Of a stretch of 64,000 bases of DNA, positions 8,787-18,900 are shown piece by piece; the stretch's first letter is position 1, and each line of letters opens with the position of its first letter. The DNA lies in the NCBI GenBank assembly GCA_965237765.1, contig OZ250157.1, positions 1,612,001 through 1,676,000 on the forward strand, written 5' to 3'. The notes beneath the pieces are model-generated. The model was not told the DNA's origin and did not search any database. It was given only the letters and a program-made list of their open reading frames with translations. The stretch comes from WTGJ01 sp965237765. Lineage in GTDB: Bacteria > Chloroflexota > Anaerolineae > Aggregatilineales > Phototrophicaceae. Made by a program: the position numbers and the translations under genes.

Positions 8787-9971
8787 TCAGGCGCTTCGCT
8801 CCAAATGGCGCAGGCGCCAGATGAAGGGCAGGCTCAGCAACGATAGCACCGCGGCCAAGCCCAACGCCAAGCCCAGTCCGTGGTATGCGCTGCGTTCGCC
8901 CGCGAAGAATCGCGCCGCGAAGCCATCCCCCAAGGCGCCGATGACGATGCTCAGCAGCAAGCGGAAGCCGAAGGACATCTGCATGAAAAAGCCGTTGGCC
9001 GTCGCGCGGAAGTCGTGGCTGTTTTCCAGCACGATCGCTTGTAGCACCGGCGTCGCGCTCAAGGTGAAGAAGCCAGAAGCTGCGATGACTATTGCCAATA
9101 GCCAGCCTGCTACGCCGCGCTCCAACGCGTATAGCAGTACGAAGAGCAGGCTGGCGGCGGTGCTGATGGCGATGAGCAGCATGCGCGTGCGGCCGATGCG
9201 GTCGCTCAATGTGCCGCCCAATAAGGCGCCGAAGACGCCTGCGCCCGACCAGAGCGCGATGCCGATGCCGCCCTCCTCGAACGAGTAACCGCGCAGCACG
9301 AGCAGGATGGGCAAATAGACGGAGAGCCCGACGTTGAGCGAGCCGCGCAGCAGCATCACGGGCGCTAGCGGCGCGAACACACGCCGAAGGGAGGGCCCCG
9401 CTTCCCGCCAACTAAGGCGCCTCGTGCGCGGATAGGCTGGGATCTGGCGAAAGCGCCAATAAAGGAACCCACTCGCCAGCCAGCCGATGAAGAGTGTGCG
9501 CCAGATGCCACCCAAACCCCACATCCCCACCGCCCAGACGACCAACAACGGCCCGACGGTGCGCGCCGCCTCCCCCGCCGCCATGAAGAGGCTCATCCCC
9601 AAACCGACGCGCCGCCCGGCGATCTGCGCGATCATCGCCGGTGCCGGCACGTGAAAGGCCGCCACGCTCAACCCGCAGAGCAAGAGCAGGGCCACGAGCG
9701 CGGCGTAGCTGGGCATCCAGCCCACGGCGCACATCAGCGTCGCGGAGACGGCCGGCGCGCCGATGACGAAGAAATGCAGGCTCGTGCGATCGCCCAGGTA
9801 GCCGATGAGCGGGTTCAGCAACGAGGCCGCCTGCAAAATACCGGAGAGCGAGCCGGCCTGCGCCAGGCTGAGGGAGAGCGTCTCTTGTAGGCGCGGCAGC
9901 AGCGGCGCCAGGTAGGCCGTAAAGGTATCGTGCGCGTGGTGCGCGCCGACGATGGTGGCGATGTTGCCCAA
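8787..9971 (-). CDS. MFS transporter, Fsr-like, first of a tandem pair
   Basis: The 394-aa protein has twelve membrane helices and the same N-terminal AHDTFTAYLAPLLPRL signature as its downstream paralogue, with YLGDRTSLHF as the loop 2-3 motif and LSDRIGRTRM as the mirrored motif between helices 8 and 9. The pair arose by tandem duplication and is likely one transcript. The start is uncertain: the first usable codon is TTG, just before helix 1, with no clear ribosome site. No ATG or GTG was found in frame upstream. Confidence 0.82.
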   Translation of the reverse strand: MGNIATIVGAHHAHDTFTAYLAPLLPRLQETLSLSLAQAGSLSGILQAASLLNPLIGYLGDRTSLHFFVIGAPAVSATLMCAVGWMPSYAALVALLLLCGLSVAAFHVPAPAMIAQIAGRRVGLGMSLFMAAGEAARTVGPLLVVWAVGMWGLGGIWRTLFIGWLASGFLYWRFRQIPAYPRTRRLSWREAGPSLRRVFAPLAPVMLLRGSLNVGLSVYLPILLVLRGYSFEEGGIGIALWSGAGVFGALLGGTLSDRIGRTRMLLIAISTAASLLFVLLYALERGVAGWLLAIVIAASGFFTLSATPVLQAIVLENSHDFRATANGFFMQMSFGFRLLLSIVIGALGDGFAARFFAGERSAYHGLGLALGLAAVLSLLSLPFIWRLRHLERSA

Positions 9972-10248
9972 TTGGAAATCGGCGGTTTGGGTTTCGCGCG
10001 CGCGGGGCTTGGCGTCCGTGGTCGGCCTCGGGGCTGGGGGTGCGGGGCAGTGTAACGGGGGAGGGTGGGGGATGCTATGATTTCGGGGCTTCTACCGCTG
10101 TAAGCCGGAGCGAAAGCCAACCTAGAGCGAAAATCCAGCCTCGACCGCCGCCGTCGCCTGGCCGCATTGTTTGAGCTTCCTATAACCCCACGCTAGCAGA
10201 ATCCGCCATCTCGTGTAGGCTGCTGTGTAGCCATTTGCGGGAGACGGC

Positions 10249-11226
10249 ATGAAGGCGAAATCTCTTTCGCTCCTCATCACCGGAAGCAGCGGCCAAATCG
10301 GCACCAACCTCGCCCTGCGCGCCCTCGCCGATGGCTGGCAGGTCCTCGGCCTCGATTTCCGCCCCAATACCTGGAGCGACGTCATCTCCACCGTTGTCCA
10401 TGATCTGCGCGACCACAGCGCCCCGCTGACCGATATCCTCGCGCCCTGCCTCCCCGCCGCGCCGTTGGATTGCGTCGTCCACCTCGCCGCCCACGCCAAA
10501 GTGCACGAGCTCGTCACCTACCCCGAGCGCGCGCTGGAAAACATCGCCATCCTCTTTCCCGTGCTCGAATTCTGCCGCGAGCACCGTATCCCCCTCGTCT
10601 TCGGCAGTAGCCGCGAGGTGTATGCGGATATACAGCGCACCATCACGATGGACCACACGCGCGAGGAGCACGCCGATTTCGCCTTCGCCGCCAGCCCCTA
10701 TTCCGCCAGCAAGATCGCCGGCGAAGCGCTCATTTATGCGTACGCCCATTGTTACGATCTTCCCTATCTCGTTTTCCGTTTCAGCAACGTCTACGGCCGC
10801 TACGATAACGACCTGGGGCGAATGGAGCGCGTCATACCGCTCTTCATCGACCGCATCCGCCGCGACCTGCCCGTGACCGTATTCGGCGAAGATAAAATCC
10901 TCGATTTCACTTATATCGACGATTGCGTGGCTGGCGTCCAGAGCGGCATCGAGCGCCTCGTCGGTGGTCAACTACGCGACCGGACCATCAACCTCGCTTA
11001 TGGCGCAGGCAACAGCCTCGTCCAGCTGGCTCAATTCATTGCCGACGCGTTGGGTAAGCCGCTCGATATGCGCACCCGCCCCTCTCAGCGCGGCGAAGTG
11101 ACGCACTATGTCGCCGATATCGCGCGGGCGAACGAGATGCTGGGCTACGCGCCGCAGGTGCCGCTGGCGGAAGGCATCCGCCGCACCGTCGCCTGGACGG
11201 AGGAATGGATCGCCGCGAATGCTTGA
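10249..11226 (+). CDS. NAD-dependent epimerase/dehydratase (extended SDR)
   Basis: This 325-aa extended SDR has the Rossmann motif TGSSGQIG (residues 11-18), the catalytic Tyr and Lys in YSASK (about 151-155) after the SSREVY segment, and the nucleotide-sugar binding region FRFSNVYGRYDND. It most resembles UDP-glucose 4-epimerase-like or NDP-sugar dehydratase enzymes. DFTYIDDCVAG is the family's conserved substrate-side motif. A ribosome site (GGGAG) lies 5 bases before the ATG. Its end overlaps the next gene by 8 bases, so the two are probably cotranslated. The 277 bases upstream separate it from a divergent MFS gene and hold no other gene that I can see. Confidence 0.86.
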   Translation: MKAKSLSLLITGSSGQIGTNLALRALADGWQVLGLDFRPNTWSDVISTVVHDLRDHSAPLTDILAPCLPAAPLDCVVHLAAHAKVHELVTYPERALENIAILFPVLEFCREHRIPLVFGSSREVYADIQRTITMDHTREEHADFAFAASPYSASKIAGEALIYAYAHCYDLPYLVFRFSNVYGRYDNDLGRMERVIPLFIDRIRRDLPVTVFGEDKILDFTYIDDCVAGVQSGIERLVGGQLRDRTINLAYGAGNSLVQLAQFIADALGKPLDMRTRPSQRGEVTHYVADIARANEMLGYAPQVPLAEGIRRTVAWTEEWIAANA

Positions 11227-12367
11227 CGTCGCACAGATCCGGCGCCCGACACTGCTGCTGAGCGAAGCCATTTGCCGCGCGAACATCGGGCGGATGGCCG
11301 CCAAAGCCGCGCGCTCGCGGACGCGCCTGCGCCCCCACGCCAAAACGCACCAATCCGCCGCCATCGCCGCCTGGTGTCGTGATACCGGCGTGACCGCGCT
11401 CACCACCGCTTCCGTCGCTATGGCCCGTTATTTCGCCGACCATGGCTGGCGAGATTTGACCATTGCCTTTCCGGTGAATTGGCGCGAGCTGGAGGCGATC
11501 GCCGAATTGGCAGCGCGCGTGAAGCTGGGACTACTCGTATCGAACAAGGGGAGCGCATGCTTCCTGGCCGCGAATTTGCGCCAGGCGGCCGATATCTGGC
11601 TGGAAGTAGAAACCGGCGACGCGCGCAGCGGCATCCCGTGGGATGAGGCGGAGCGATTGGACGCGATGCGCCGCTCCATCGAAGCGGCGCCACAATTGCG
11701 GCTGCGCGGCCTGCTTAGCCACGGTGGGCATACCTACGCGGCGAGCGATGAGGCAGGCGCCGCGGCGGTCTGGGCCGAATCGCTGGCTCGTTTGCGATCC
11801 GCGCGTGAGTCGCTGCAGGCGCGCGGTTGCGGGCCCCTGGAATTATCACCCGGCGATACGCCCGGTTGCATGGCGGCGGCGGATTTCGCCGGCATCGACG
11901 AAATCCGACCCGGCGCTTTCGTTTTTCACGATTTGATGATGCGGCAAATCGGTGTCTGCCGCGAGGAAGATATGGCCCTGGGCGTCGCGTGTCCGGTGGT
12001 GGATCTGCAACCGGCGCGGCGGCAATGGGTGCTCTATGGTGGCGCTGTGCACCTCGCGCGCGACGCCTTGCGGGAAGAAGGCGCGTGGCATTACGGCGAA
12101 GTGGCGCCCTTTGACCCCGAGCGCGGCTGGGGGGAAGCGATCCCCGGCGCGCGCGTGGCGCATCTCTCCCAAGAGCATGGCATTGTGCAGACGGACGTGG
12201 CGCAATTCGACCGCGCGCGCTTGGGCGATGTGCTCGTCGTGCGGCCGGTGCACGCCTGCCTGACCGCTCACCACCTGCGCGGCTATCGGACGCTCGCGGG
12301 TGACTGGTTGCCGATGATGGATGGCCCATTGCGGCCAATGGGCGGCCCGGCTACTTATGCTGAATAG
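11219..12367 (+). CDS. D-threonine aldolase / D-serine dehydratase-like PLP enzyme
   Basis: The 382-aa protein has an alanine-racemase-type TIM barrel at the N-terminus, with the PLP lysine in RPHAKTHQ (about residue 41), and a C-terminal beta domain carrying the DSD1-type metal site (VHACLTAHH, giving the His-x-Cys pair). This family (fold-type III) cleaves D-threonine or dehydrates D-serine and D-hydroxyaspartate, with PLP plus a divalent metal. The start ATG lies within the last codons of the epimerase gene. Its 3' end overlaps the convergent acetyltransferase by 13 bases. Confidence 0.83.
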   Translation: MLDVAQIRRPTLLLSEAICRANIGRMAAKAARSRTRLRPHAKTHQSAAIAAWCRDTGVTALTTASVAMARYFADHGWRDLTIAFPVNWRELEAIAELAARVKLGLLVSNKGSACFLAANLRQAADIWLEVETGDARSGIPWDEAERLDAMRRSIEAAPQLRLRGLLSHGGHTYAASDEAGAAAVWAESLARLRSARESLQARGCGPLELSPGDTPGCMAAADFAGIDEIRPGAFVFHDLMMRQIGVCREEDMALGVACPVVDLQPARRQWVLYGGAVHLARDALREEGAWHYGEVAPFDPERGWGEAIPGARVAHLSQEHGIVQTDVAQFDRARLGDVLVVRPVHACLTAHHLRGYRTLAGDWLPMMDGPLRPMGGPATYAE

Positions 12368-12933
12368 CGCGCGTAGATCAGCGTATCTTGCACCGTGCCG
12401 TCGCTGTGCAGGCGGTGTTCGCGCAGGCGGGCCTCAAGCGCGAAGCCGGCCCGCTCGGCCACGCGCGTGCTGGCGATATTGGTCGCGTCGCACCAGATGC
12501 TGATGCGGCGCGCGCGCCATTCTGTCAGCGCCGCTTCGGCTATCGCGCGCACTGCTTCGGTCATATAGCCGCAGCCTTGCGCTGAAGAGCGCAGCCAATA
12601 GCCGATCTCCAGTCGCGGCACCTCCCACGCGCAGTTGTGGAAGCCGCTCGTGCCGAGGAAGCAGCCATCCTCCCGCCGGAATAGGAGCAGCGGCAGCGGA
12701 TCCGCCTCTCGCCCCAGCCACAATTCCCGCCATTGTTGGACGCCCAGGCGCAGGTGCCTGTCCGTCCCCTCGCGCTGCGGTTCGGGCGAACGCGCCCAAT
12801 CCATCCACTGGCGCAAGTCGGCGTAGGATTCGGCTACGGCATCGTGCACGGCCGCCACATCGGTTAAACGCGGCGGCCGGATGAGCAGTCGCTCCGTCTC
12901 GAGCGGGTAGGCCGCTGCGCGGTTCATGTTCAT
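12355..12933 (-). CDS. RimJ/RimL-type GNAT acetyltransferase
   Basis: This 192-aa protein is a standard RimJ/RimL-like GNAT: LETERLLIRPPRLTDV at the start, EIGYWLRSSAQGCGYMTEA as the acetyl-CoA binding segment (about 107-125), and ISIWCDATNIASTRVAERAGF as the final conserved stretch. These enzymes acetylate N-terminal amines of ribosomal or other proteins, or small molecules. Its ATG overlaps the stop of the upstream ankyrin gene by 4 bases (ATGA arrangement), so it may be cotranslated with it. Confidence 0.85.
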   Translation of the reverse strand: MNMNRAAAYPLETERLLIRPPRLTDVAAVHDAVAESYADLRQWMDWARSPEPQREGTDRHLRLGVQQWRELWLGREADPLPLLLFRREDGCFLGTSGFHNCAWEVPRLEIGYWLRSSAQGCGYMTEAVRAIAEAALTEWRARRISIWCDATNIASTRVAERAGFALEARLREHRLHSDGTVQDTLIYARYSA

Positions 12934-13946
12934 GGAGCGGGTGTGGCTTGTGTGGCCGCTTCGAGGAGGCGGACAATTTCGGTGCGCCAGCCCTCTCTCG
13001 CCAGATCCAGGGCAGTCTGGCCGGAATTGTTGCGCAGGTGGGGGTTAGCGCCGGCAGCGAGCAATTGCCTGACGATTTCGGTATGGCCTTCCATGCTGGC
13101 GTACATCAGCGGGGAAAACTGGTATATGCCGCCGAACAAGTTCGTGTCGGCGCCGGCGGCGAGCAGGAGCGAGACGATTCCGGTCATTCCTCGCAGACTG
13201 GCGTGTATCAGCGGGGTCGATCCATACAAGTCATAGTCAGCATTCGCGCCTTCGGCTAGCAGGAGAGAGACGATGGCCGGGTCGCCAGAAAAGACCGCAT
13301 AATGCAGAGCCGGGCTGGGGTTTATCTCGGCGTCGGGGTGGAGCAGCGAGCGCACAGCCGCCACGTCGCCCCGGAAAGCGGCAATCATGAGTGGCGAGAT
13401 GCCAGCCCTTTTCGGATCAGCGCCGGCAGCGAGCAGTATCTCGAAAATATCCAGATCGGTGGCCAGCCAGAGTGCGGGAAAGCGCCGGTTGGTAGAAAGC
13501 GCCGCGCCAGCGTCGAGCAAGACCGACAGGGTATCGGCGTCGTCAGAAATAATGGCGTACATCAGCGCCGTGAAATTGCCGTCATTGGTCTGATTCACCG
13601 CTGCGCTGGCGGCGAGCAGGAGCGAGACAATTTCCGCGTTGCCCATTGAGCTGGCGCGCATCAGCGCCGTCTCACCGAAATCGGTCTGAAAATCCACCGT
13701 TGCGCCGGCGGCGAGCAGGAGCGAGACGATTTCCGCGTTACCCACAGAACTGACATACATCAGCGCCGTCTCGCTCATCTCATCCTGCACATTCACATCC
13801 ACGCCAGCTAACAGCAGTCGCTCCACTTCAGTGATATCGCCAGCGCGGGTGGCGGCCATGAGCGCCGTGCCATCCTCCTGCGCCAGCAGCAGCACGGGCA
13901 GCGATAATGCCACGACCAGAATGCTCACCGCCAGTTGTTTCGCCAT
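12930..13946 (-). CDS. Exported ankyrin-repeat protein
   Basis: The 338-aa protein starts with a signal peptide (MAKQLAVSILVVALSLP, cleavage likely after LLAQ) and then consists almost entirely of about nine ankyrin repeats, recognisable by TALMxASxxGxxEIVSLLLAAGA units. It is probably exported and binds proteins. I chose the ATG at 13946 because GAGGGGG lies six bases upstream; the longer frame contains a remnant of a neighbouring gene (see 13962-13996). It is a diverged relative of the broken and giant ankyrin genes nearby. Confidence 0.85.
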   Translation of the reverse strand: MAKQLAVSILVVALSLPVLLLAQEDGTALMAATRAGDITEVERLLLAGVDVNVQDEMSETALMYVSSVGNAEIVSLLLAAGATVDFQTDFGETALMRASSMGNAEIVSLLLAASAAVNQTNDGNFTALMYAIISDDADTLSVLLDAGAALSTNRRFPALWLATDLDIFEILLAAGADPKRAGISPLMIAAFRGDVAAVRSLLHPDAEINPSPALHYAVFSGDPAIVSLLLAEGANADYDLYGSTPLIHASLRGMTGIVSLLLAAGADTNLFGGIYQFSPLMYASMEGHTEIVRQLLAAGANPHLRNNSGQTALDLAREGWRTEIVRLLEAATQATPAP

Positions 13947-13961
13947 CAGCATCCCCCTCAT

Positions 13962-13996
13962 CCGATCAGCCCACCGCCTTCGCCATAGGCGCCGCT
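13962..13996 (-). repeat. Remnant of the FAD-oxidoreductase 3' end in front of the ankyrin gene
   Basis: Thirty-one of 35 bases match the last codons of the FAD oxidoreductase at 14597-14631. Read in its own frame, the remnant encodes SGAYGEGGGLIG followed by a stop; the real gene ends SGGYGEGGGLIG. It sits directly upstream of the ankyrin start, so the ankyrin gene seems to have been copied together with the tail of its upstream neighbour. Confidence 0.75.
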
Positions 13997-14109
13997 CCAT
14001 TTTACGGATGCCCAGAGCGCGGTCCTGATGAGCTGCCTACAAACCCTGCGTAGTCTCAAGCATATCCAAAAAAAATACACGCTAGAATGCGGGTGGGTGG
14101 CAGCGCGGG

Positions 14110-14452
14110 TCATTCGGAAGATGCGGCCTGCTCGATTCGCAGGGCCAATTCTGGGTAGTTATTCCACTTGGCATATTCGTGTGCAACGCTGTCGCTCCAA
14201 TCGCGCAGATTTGGGTCAGCGCCGGCAGCGAGGAGCAGTTTGACGATGTCGGCATTCCCGCTAATTGATGCGAGAATCAGAACCGACCAGCCGCCTTCGT
14301 CCTGTGCGTTGGGGTCAGCACCGTCGGCGAGCAGGCGCTGCACTTCGGCATAATCTCACCATTTTACCGCCTTAACAAATTGCTGCGTCCTGCGCCAGGG
14401 CTATCGGCACGGCGAGCAGTAGTAGCGCTAGGGTAATGAGCGCATATCGCAT
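14110..14452 (-). pseudogene. Broken short ankyrin-repeat gene
   Basis: An intact signal peptide (MRYALITLALLLLAVPIALAQDAAI) aligns with that of the giant ankyrin gene, but a one-base insertion follows and the frame stops at once. In the original frame a further TGA replaces the alanine codon of the paralogue (W-stop-DYAE against WADYAE). After that about 75 residues of good ankyrin sequence remain (RLLADGADPNAQDEGGWS and on). Upstream are a ribosome site (AAGGGAAA) and a promoter-like region similar to that of the giant gene. It is followed by a T8 run that may act as a terminator. The downstream half could still be made from an internal start, but I see no good ribosome site. Confidence 0.8.
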
Positions 14453-14592
14453 GAGTAGTTTCCCTTAGCCACCTGTAATGTTATATACGCTGGATGAAGG
14501 GTTTGGTTTCATCCGGCTCAATGTAGCGTAGAAGGCTTTGCCTGCTCGATGCGCTATACGATATCGATCAGACCGCTGCGCGGCTCATTATG

Positions 14593-15780
14593 CTAACCAA
14601 TCAACCCGCCGCCTTCGCCATAGCCGCCGCTGAAGGTTTCGCCCGCGGCGAATCGTTCCAGCCGGAACGGCGCGGGGTCCAGCGGGCATTCGCGCTCGCC
14701 CAGCGCCAGATCCGCCAGCATCTCGCCCACCACCGGCCCCATCTTGAAGCCGCTGCCGCTGAATCCATAGGCTAGGATCAACCCCTCAGTTCCTGGCAGT
14801 GGCCCGATGATCGGGTGCCAATCCGGCGTCACCGTATACAGACCCACCCAACCCTTGCCGACGCGCGCCTCGGCCATCGCCGGCAAGCGCCCCAGCGTCA
14901 GCTCCGCCATTTCCGCGTTGAAATCCATGCTCACCGTCTCGTTATAGCGGTCGGGGTCTGCGACGACGTCCTTTGCCTCGCGCGGGTCCAGTGAACCGGC
15001 CAACGTTAGCGCGCCTGTTTCGCCGCGCGTGTAGAAATGATTCACGAAATCGGCGACGAAGGGGTGTCCAGCCAGCGCGCTGCCGGCCGGTTGCTGGAAG
15101 ACGGCGACCTGGTGGCGGCTCGGTGCGGCCGGCGTTTCGGTGCCCAATTCCGCCGTCAACCTGGCCGCCCAGGGCCCCGCCGCGTTGATGACAATTGGCG
15201 CGTGGATCGTCTCGCTCTCCGTTTCCACGCCGAGCACGCGGCCGCGCTCCGTCAATATGCGGCGGACGGCAACGCCCTGTCGAATCTGCGCGCCTTCTTC
15301 TGTGGCGCGTGCTGCGAAAGAGGCTGTCGCCAGCGCGCCATCGGCATAGCCACCTTCCGGCTCGTAGGCGATGCCGCCAAAATCAGCGCCGTTCAACTGT
15401 GGCGTAACCTCTTGCAGACTCTCGATATCCAGCATCTCAACGCGGATACCGACGCTGCGATGCATGGCGACGTTGGCTACCATCTTATCGCGCTCGTGCG
15501 GCCCGACCGCGAAGATCACACCGCTATTCACGAAACCGGCATCACCGCCGATGACATTCGCGAAATCCTGCCAGACGCGCAGGGAACGAAGGGCCATCCG
15601 CGCGGTGATTTCGTTGGAATAATGTTGGCGGATGATGCCGACGGTGCGGCCGGTGGAGCCGGCGGCAAGGTGGTTCTTCTCGAGCAAACGGACGCGCGCG
15701 CCGCGGCGGGCAAGCTGGTAGGCGGCGCTGCAGCCGCTGATTCCGCCTCCGATGATGATGACGTCGGCCGTCGTGCGCAT
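14593..15780 (-). CDS. FAD-dependent amine/amino-acid oxidase (DAO family)
   Basis: The 395-aa flavoprotein starts with the dinucleotide-binding motif VIIIGGGISGCSAAYQLARRG followed by the Glu of LLEKNHLAAGSTGR, the hallmark of the DAO/sarcosine oxidase family. VINAAGPWAA is the second FAD contact, and YGFSGSGFKMGPVVGEMLADL near the C-terminus is the family's C-terminal FAD motif. It should oxidise the C-N bond of an imino or amino acid (sarcosine, glycine or D-amino acid type). I use the ATG that begins MRTTADVIIIG; a TTG 33 bases upstream is the only alternative. It stands between two ankyrin genes on the same strand. Confidence 0.87.
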   Translation of the reverse strand: MRTTADVIIIGGGISGCSAAYQLARRGARVRLLEKNHLAAGSTGRTVGIIRQHYSNEITARMALRSLRVWQDFANVIGGDAGFVNSGVIFAVGPHERDKMVANVAMHRSVGIRVEMLDIESLQEVTPQLNGADFGGIAYEPEGGYADGALATASFAARATEEGAQIRQGVAVRRILTERGRVLGVETESETIHAPIVINAAGPWAARLTAELGTETPAAPSRHQVAVFQQPAGSALAGHPFVADFVNHFYTRGETGALTLAGSLDPREAKDVVADPDRYNETVSMDFNAEMAELTLGRLPAMAEARVGKGWVGLYTVTPDWHPIIGPLPGTEGLILAYGFSGSGFKMGPVVGEMLADLALGERECPLDPAPFRLERFAAGETFSGGYGEGGGLIG

Positions 15781-15910
15781 GGGCAACTCAATCGTTGGAG
15801 TGCTGCCTGACAACCACGATTGTAGCAGACCGTCGGTGGATTTTGGGGCGCCGCGGGGAGGTGTGGTCGTATCCCAGCGGCGCTGGATGGAGGATCAGGC
15901 GGAAGCTACC

Positions 15911-18900
15911 TCACTCTGGATCCACTTCGCCGTAGCTGACCCATATCCATACACCGCCTCGCGCTGGCGATGCATATTTATCGTAATCTTCAGCAGTTCG
16001 TCCTCTCGAATCGCGCAGATCAGGTTCGGCGCCTGCGTCGAGGAGCAAGTTGACGATTTCAGTGTAGTCTCTGCCGGATGCTTCCATCAGGGGTGTTACT
16101 TGATGCTTATCGGAAAGATCCGGATTAGCGCCGGCGCGGAGCAAGGTTTCGACGATCTTTTCGTTCCCCTGGCGGACGGCCAGCAAGAGTGGTGTATCGT
16201 AATGGCCAGAAGTTATGAGAGCATCCAATTCTACTCGTTGTTGGCGCAAGCGCGTTAACAGATCTGCAAACTGGTCTTCGCCCGCCTGGATGGCCCAATA
16301 GAGGACTGTCTCTCCGAAAATATTGGCCTGATTCAGGTCGGCGCCATTATTGAGAAGCAGCGTGGCGATTTGCGGATGGCCCATCCGTACCGCGTAACGC
16401 AGGGCGGTGTTGATGCCAGTGGCGTCGACGGCGTTCGGATCATCAATACCCAGGAAGGATTTCACGATCATCTCGTCGCCTGCGATGGCGCCGAGCATCA
16501 ACCCGGTCAAGCCGATATCGTCAACCTGTATGGGATTGGGTTCGGCGTTCTGTAACAGATTCATCACTTCGATATTGGTCGTATACGAAAATGCGTTGCC
16601 ACCGGCGTTGGTTTTCAAGTTGAGGTCCGCGCCAGCTTCGATCAGACGCTGCAGCACTGCCAGATCCAGACGTTTGATCTGGAAATCCAGCTTCCAATCA
16701 CCACGTTGTTGTTCTTCGGTGATCGCGTGAATGAGTGCCGTATAACCGAAATTATCCTGGTGGTTCAGGTCGGCGCCGCCAGCCAACAATATGTCCACAA
16801 CGGCCAGGTAACCACCGCGAGCGGCCTCAAAGAGAGGCGTGATGCCCAAATGGTTGCTCTGGTTCGGATCTGCACCATATTCCAGCAAAAGCGCTGCCTC
16901 ATCAGCTGCACCGCGCCATGCCATGTCCAGAAGGGTGGTGCGGCCATAGGCAACCGGCAAATTCGGGTCGGCGCCATGATCCAGCAATAGTCGAGCAACC
17001 GCAATGCCATCGGCTCTGGGATAACCGGGAAGGGCGTAATAGAGGGCAGTATAGCCATCCGAATCTCTGGCGTTCGGATCCGCACCGTTAGCGAGCAGAC
17101 GCTCTGTTTCAGTGTAATCAGACTGTCGCGCCGCTGTGACGAGCGCAGCATCCAGATCCGCATCCTGCGCCCGGGCCGGCTGCGCCTGCTCGATGGTTGT
17201 GGCGATGTCGTGATAGCCGCGTTCCCGCGCCAGTTGGGCAGCAGTTAGCCCGTCGTTGGCCCGCAAATTGATATCAGCGCCGGCGGCGAGGAGTAACTCT
17301 ACGATATCGGTATGCCCGTGATCCGCCGCGTCGAAAAGCGCTGTCCGCCCACCGTTGTCTTGTATATTGATGTCGGTGCCGGCGGCGAAGAGTAACTCGA
17401 AGATGTCAGTATGTCCGTGAAATGCTGCCTCGAAGAGTGCTGTCTGTCCGTAAACGTCGTTCTGAATGTTGGGGTCGCTACCGGCGGCGAGGAGCAATTC
17501 GATAATGTCGAGATATCCGGCATGTGCAGCCACGGTGAGTGCTGTCCATCCGTTATTGCCCTGAATGTTGACATCGGCGCCGGCGGCGAGGAGGCGCTCT
17601 ACTTCAGCGTAATCAGGCTGTCGCGCCGCTGTGACGAGCGCAGCATCCAGATCCGCATCCTGCGCCCGGGCCGGCTGCGCCTGCTCAATGGTTGTGGCGA
17701 TGTCGTGATAGCCGCGTTCCCGTGCCCACTCCGCCGCAGTTTGCCTAATATCGATATCGGTTCTACGCAAATTGACGTCCGCACCAGCAGATAGGAGAGA
17801 GTCAACGATGTCGGCGTGACCTCCATATGCGGCCAACATCAGCGCCGACCAGCCGTAATTGTTTTGCAGGTTAACATCGGCGCCGGCAATGAGGAGCAAT
17901 TCGACCACGACGTCGCGCCCGCTATCTGCAGCCAATATCAGCGCTGCCCAGCCGGTTTCGCTCTGCAGGTTGACATCGGCGCCGGCAGCGAGGAGCTGCG
18001 CGCTGACGTCGGCAGGGGCCCATATGGCCGCGGACAACAGCGCTGTCCAGCCGTATTTGCTCTGCAAGTTGGCATTGGCGCCGGCAGCGAGGAGCTGCGC
18101 GACGATGCTGGGGTATCCGTACAGCGCAGCCCATTGCAGTGCTGTCTTGCGGTTTTCGTCATGCATGTTGGGGAGGGCGCCGGCGGCTAGTAGTCGCTCT
18201 ACTTCTGCCTGGTCGTTATCTCGAACGGCGTTGATCAGCTCGCTCCCGGATGGAGCTGCTTGCTCAATGATCTTAACGATGTCGTGATGCCCGCGTTTTC
18301 GCGCTCGCTGCGCAGCAGTCAGGCCATCGCTGTTTCGCAAATCAGTATCCGCCCCAGCGGCGAGCAAGTGTGTGACAATGTTTGAGTACCTGTTAAGCGC
18401 GGCCCAGTGAAGCGCCGTCCAGCCGTCTTCATCCTGCAGGTTGATGTCCGCGCCGGCCGCCAGCAATCGCTCTATTTCGGCCAGATCGTTATCTCGAACG
18501 GCCGGTATGAGGCCGACGTTTCCAGTAGATGTCGGTTGTGTCACCTGCTCGGTTCGCTGGGCAATGTCCTGATACCCGTGGTCTCTGGCGACCTGCGCAG
18601 CGGTCTTGCCAGCGTTGTTTTGTAAGTCCACGTCGGCGCCGGCAGCGAGGAGCAACTCGACGATATCGGCGTGCCCGAACTCCGCTGCTTGCGAGAGCGC
18701 TGCCTGTCCGCTGCTGTCCTGCAGGTTGGGGTCGGCACCGGCGGTGAGGAGTTGCACGACGACGCTGGCGTGTCCGTCATACGCTGCCAAGAAGAGCGCC
18801 GTATAGCTGTTATTGCTTTGTAGGTTGACATCGGCACCGGCAGCCAGGAGCAACTCCACGGGGGTGGCCTGTCCATTCCAAGCTGCCCTGTGCAGCGCTG

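Noticed and set aside
10180..10971. Long minus-strand open frame opposite the epimerase gene
   Set aside because: It is a shadow of a GC-rich coding strand; the plus-strand protein has all SDR motifs and a ribosome site.
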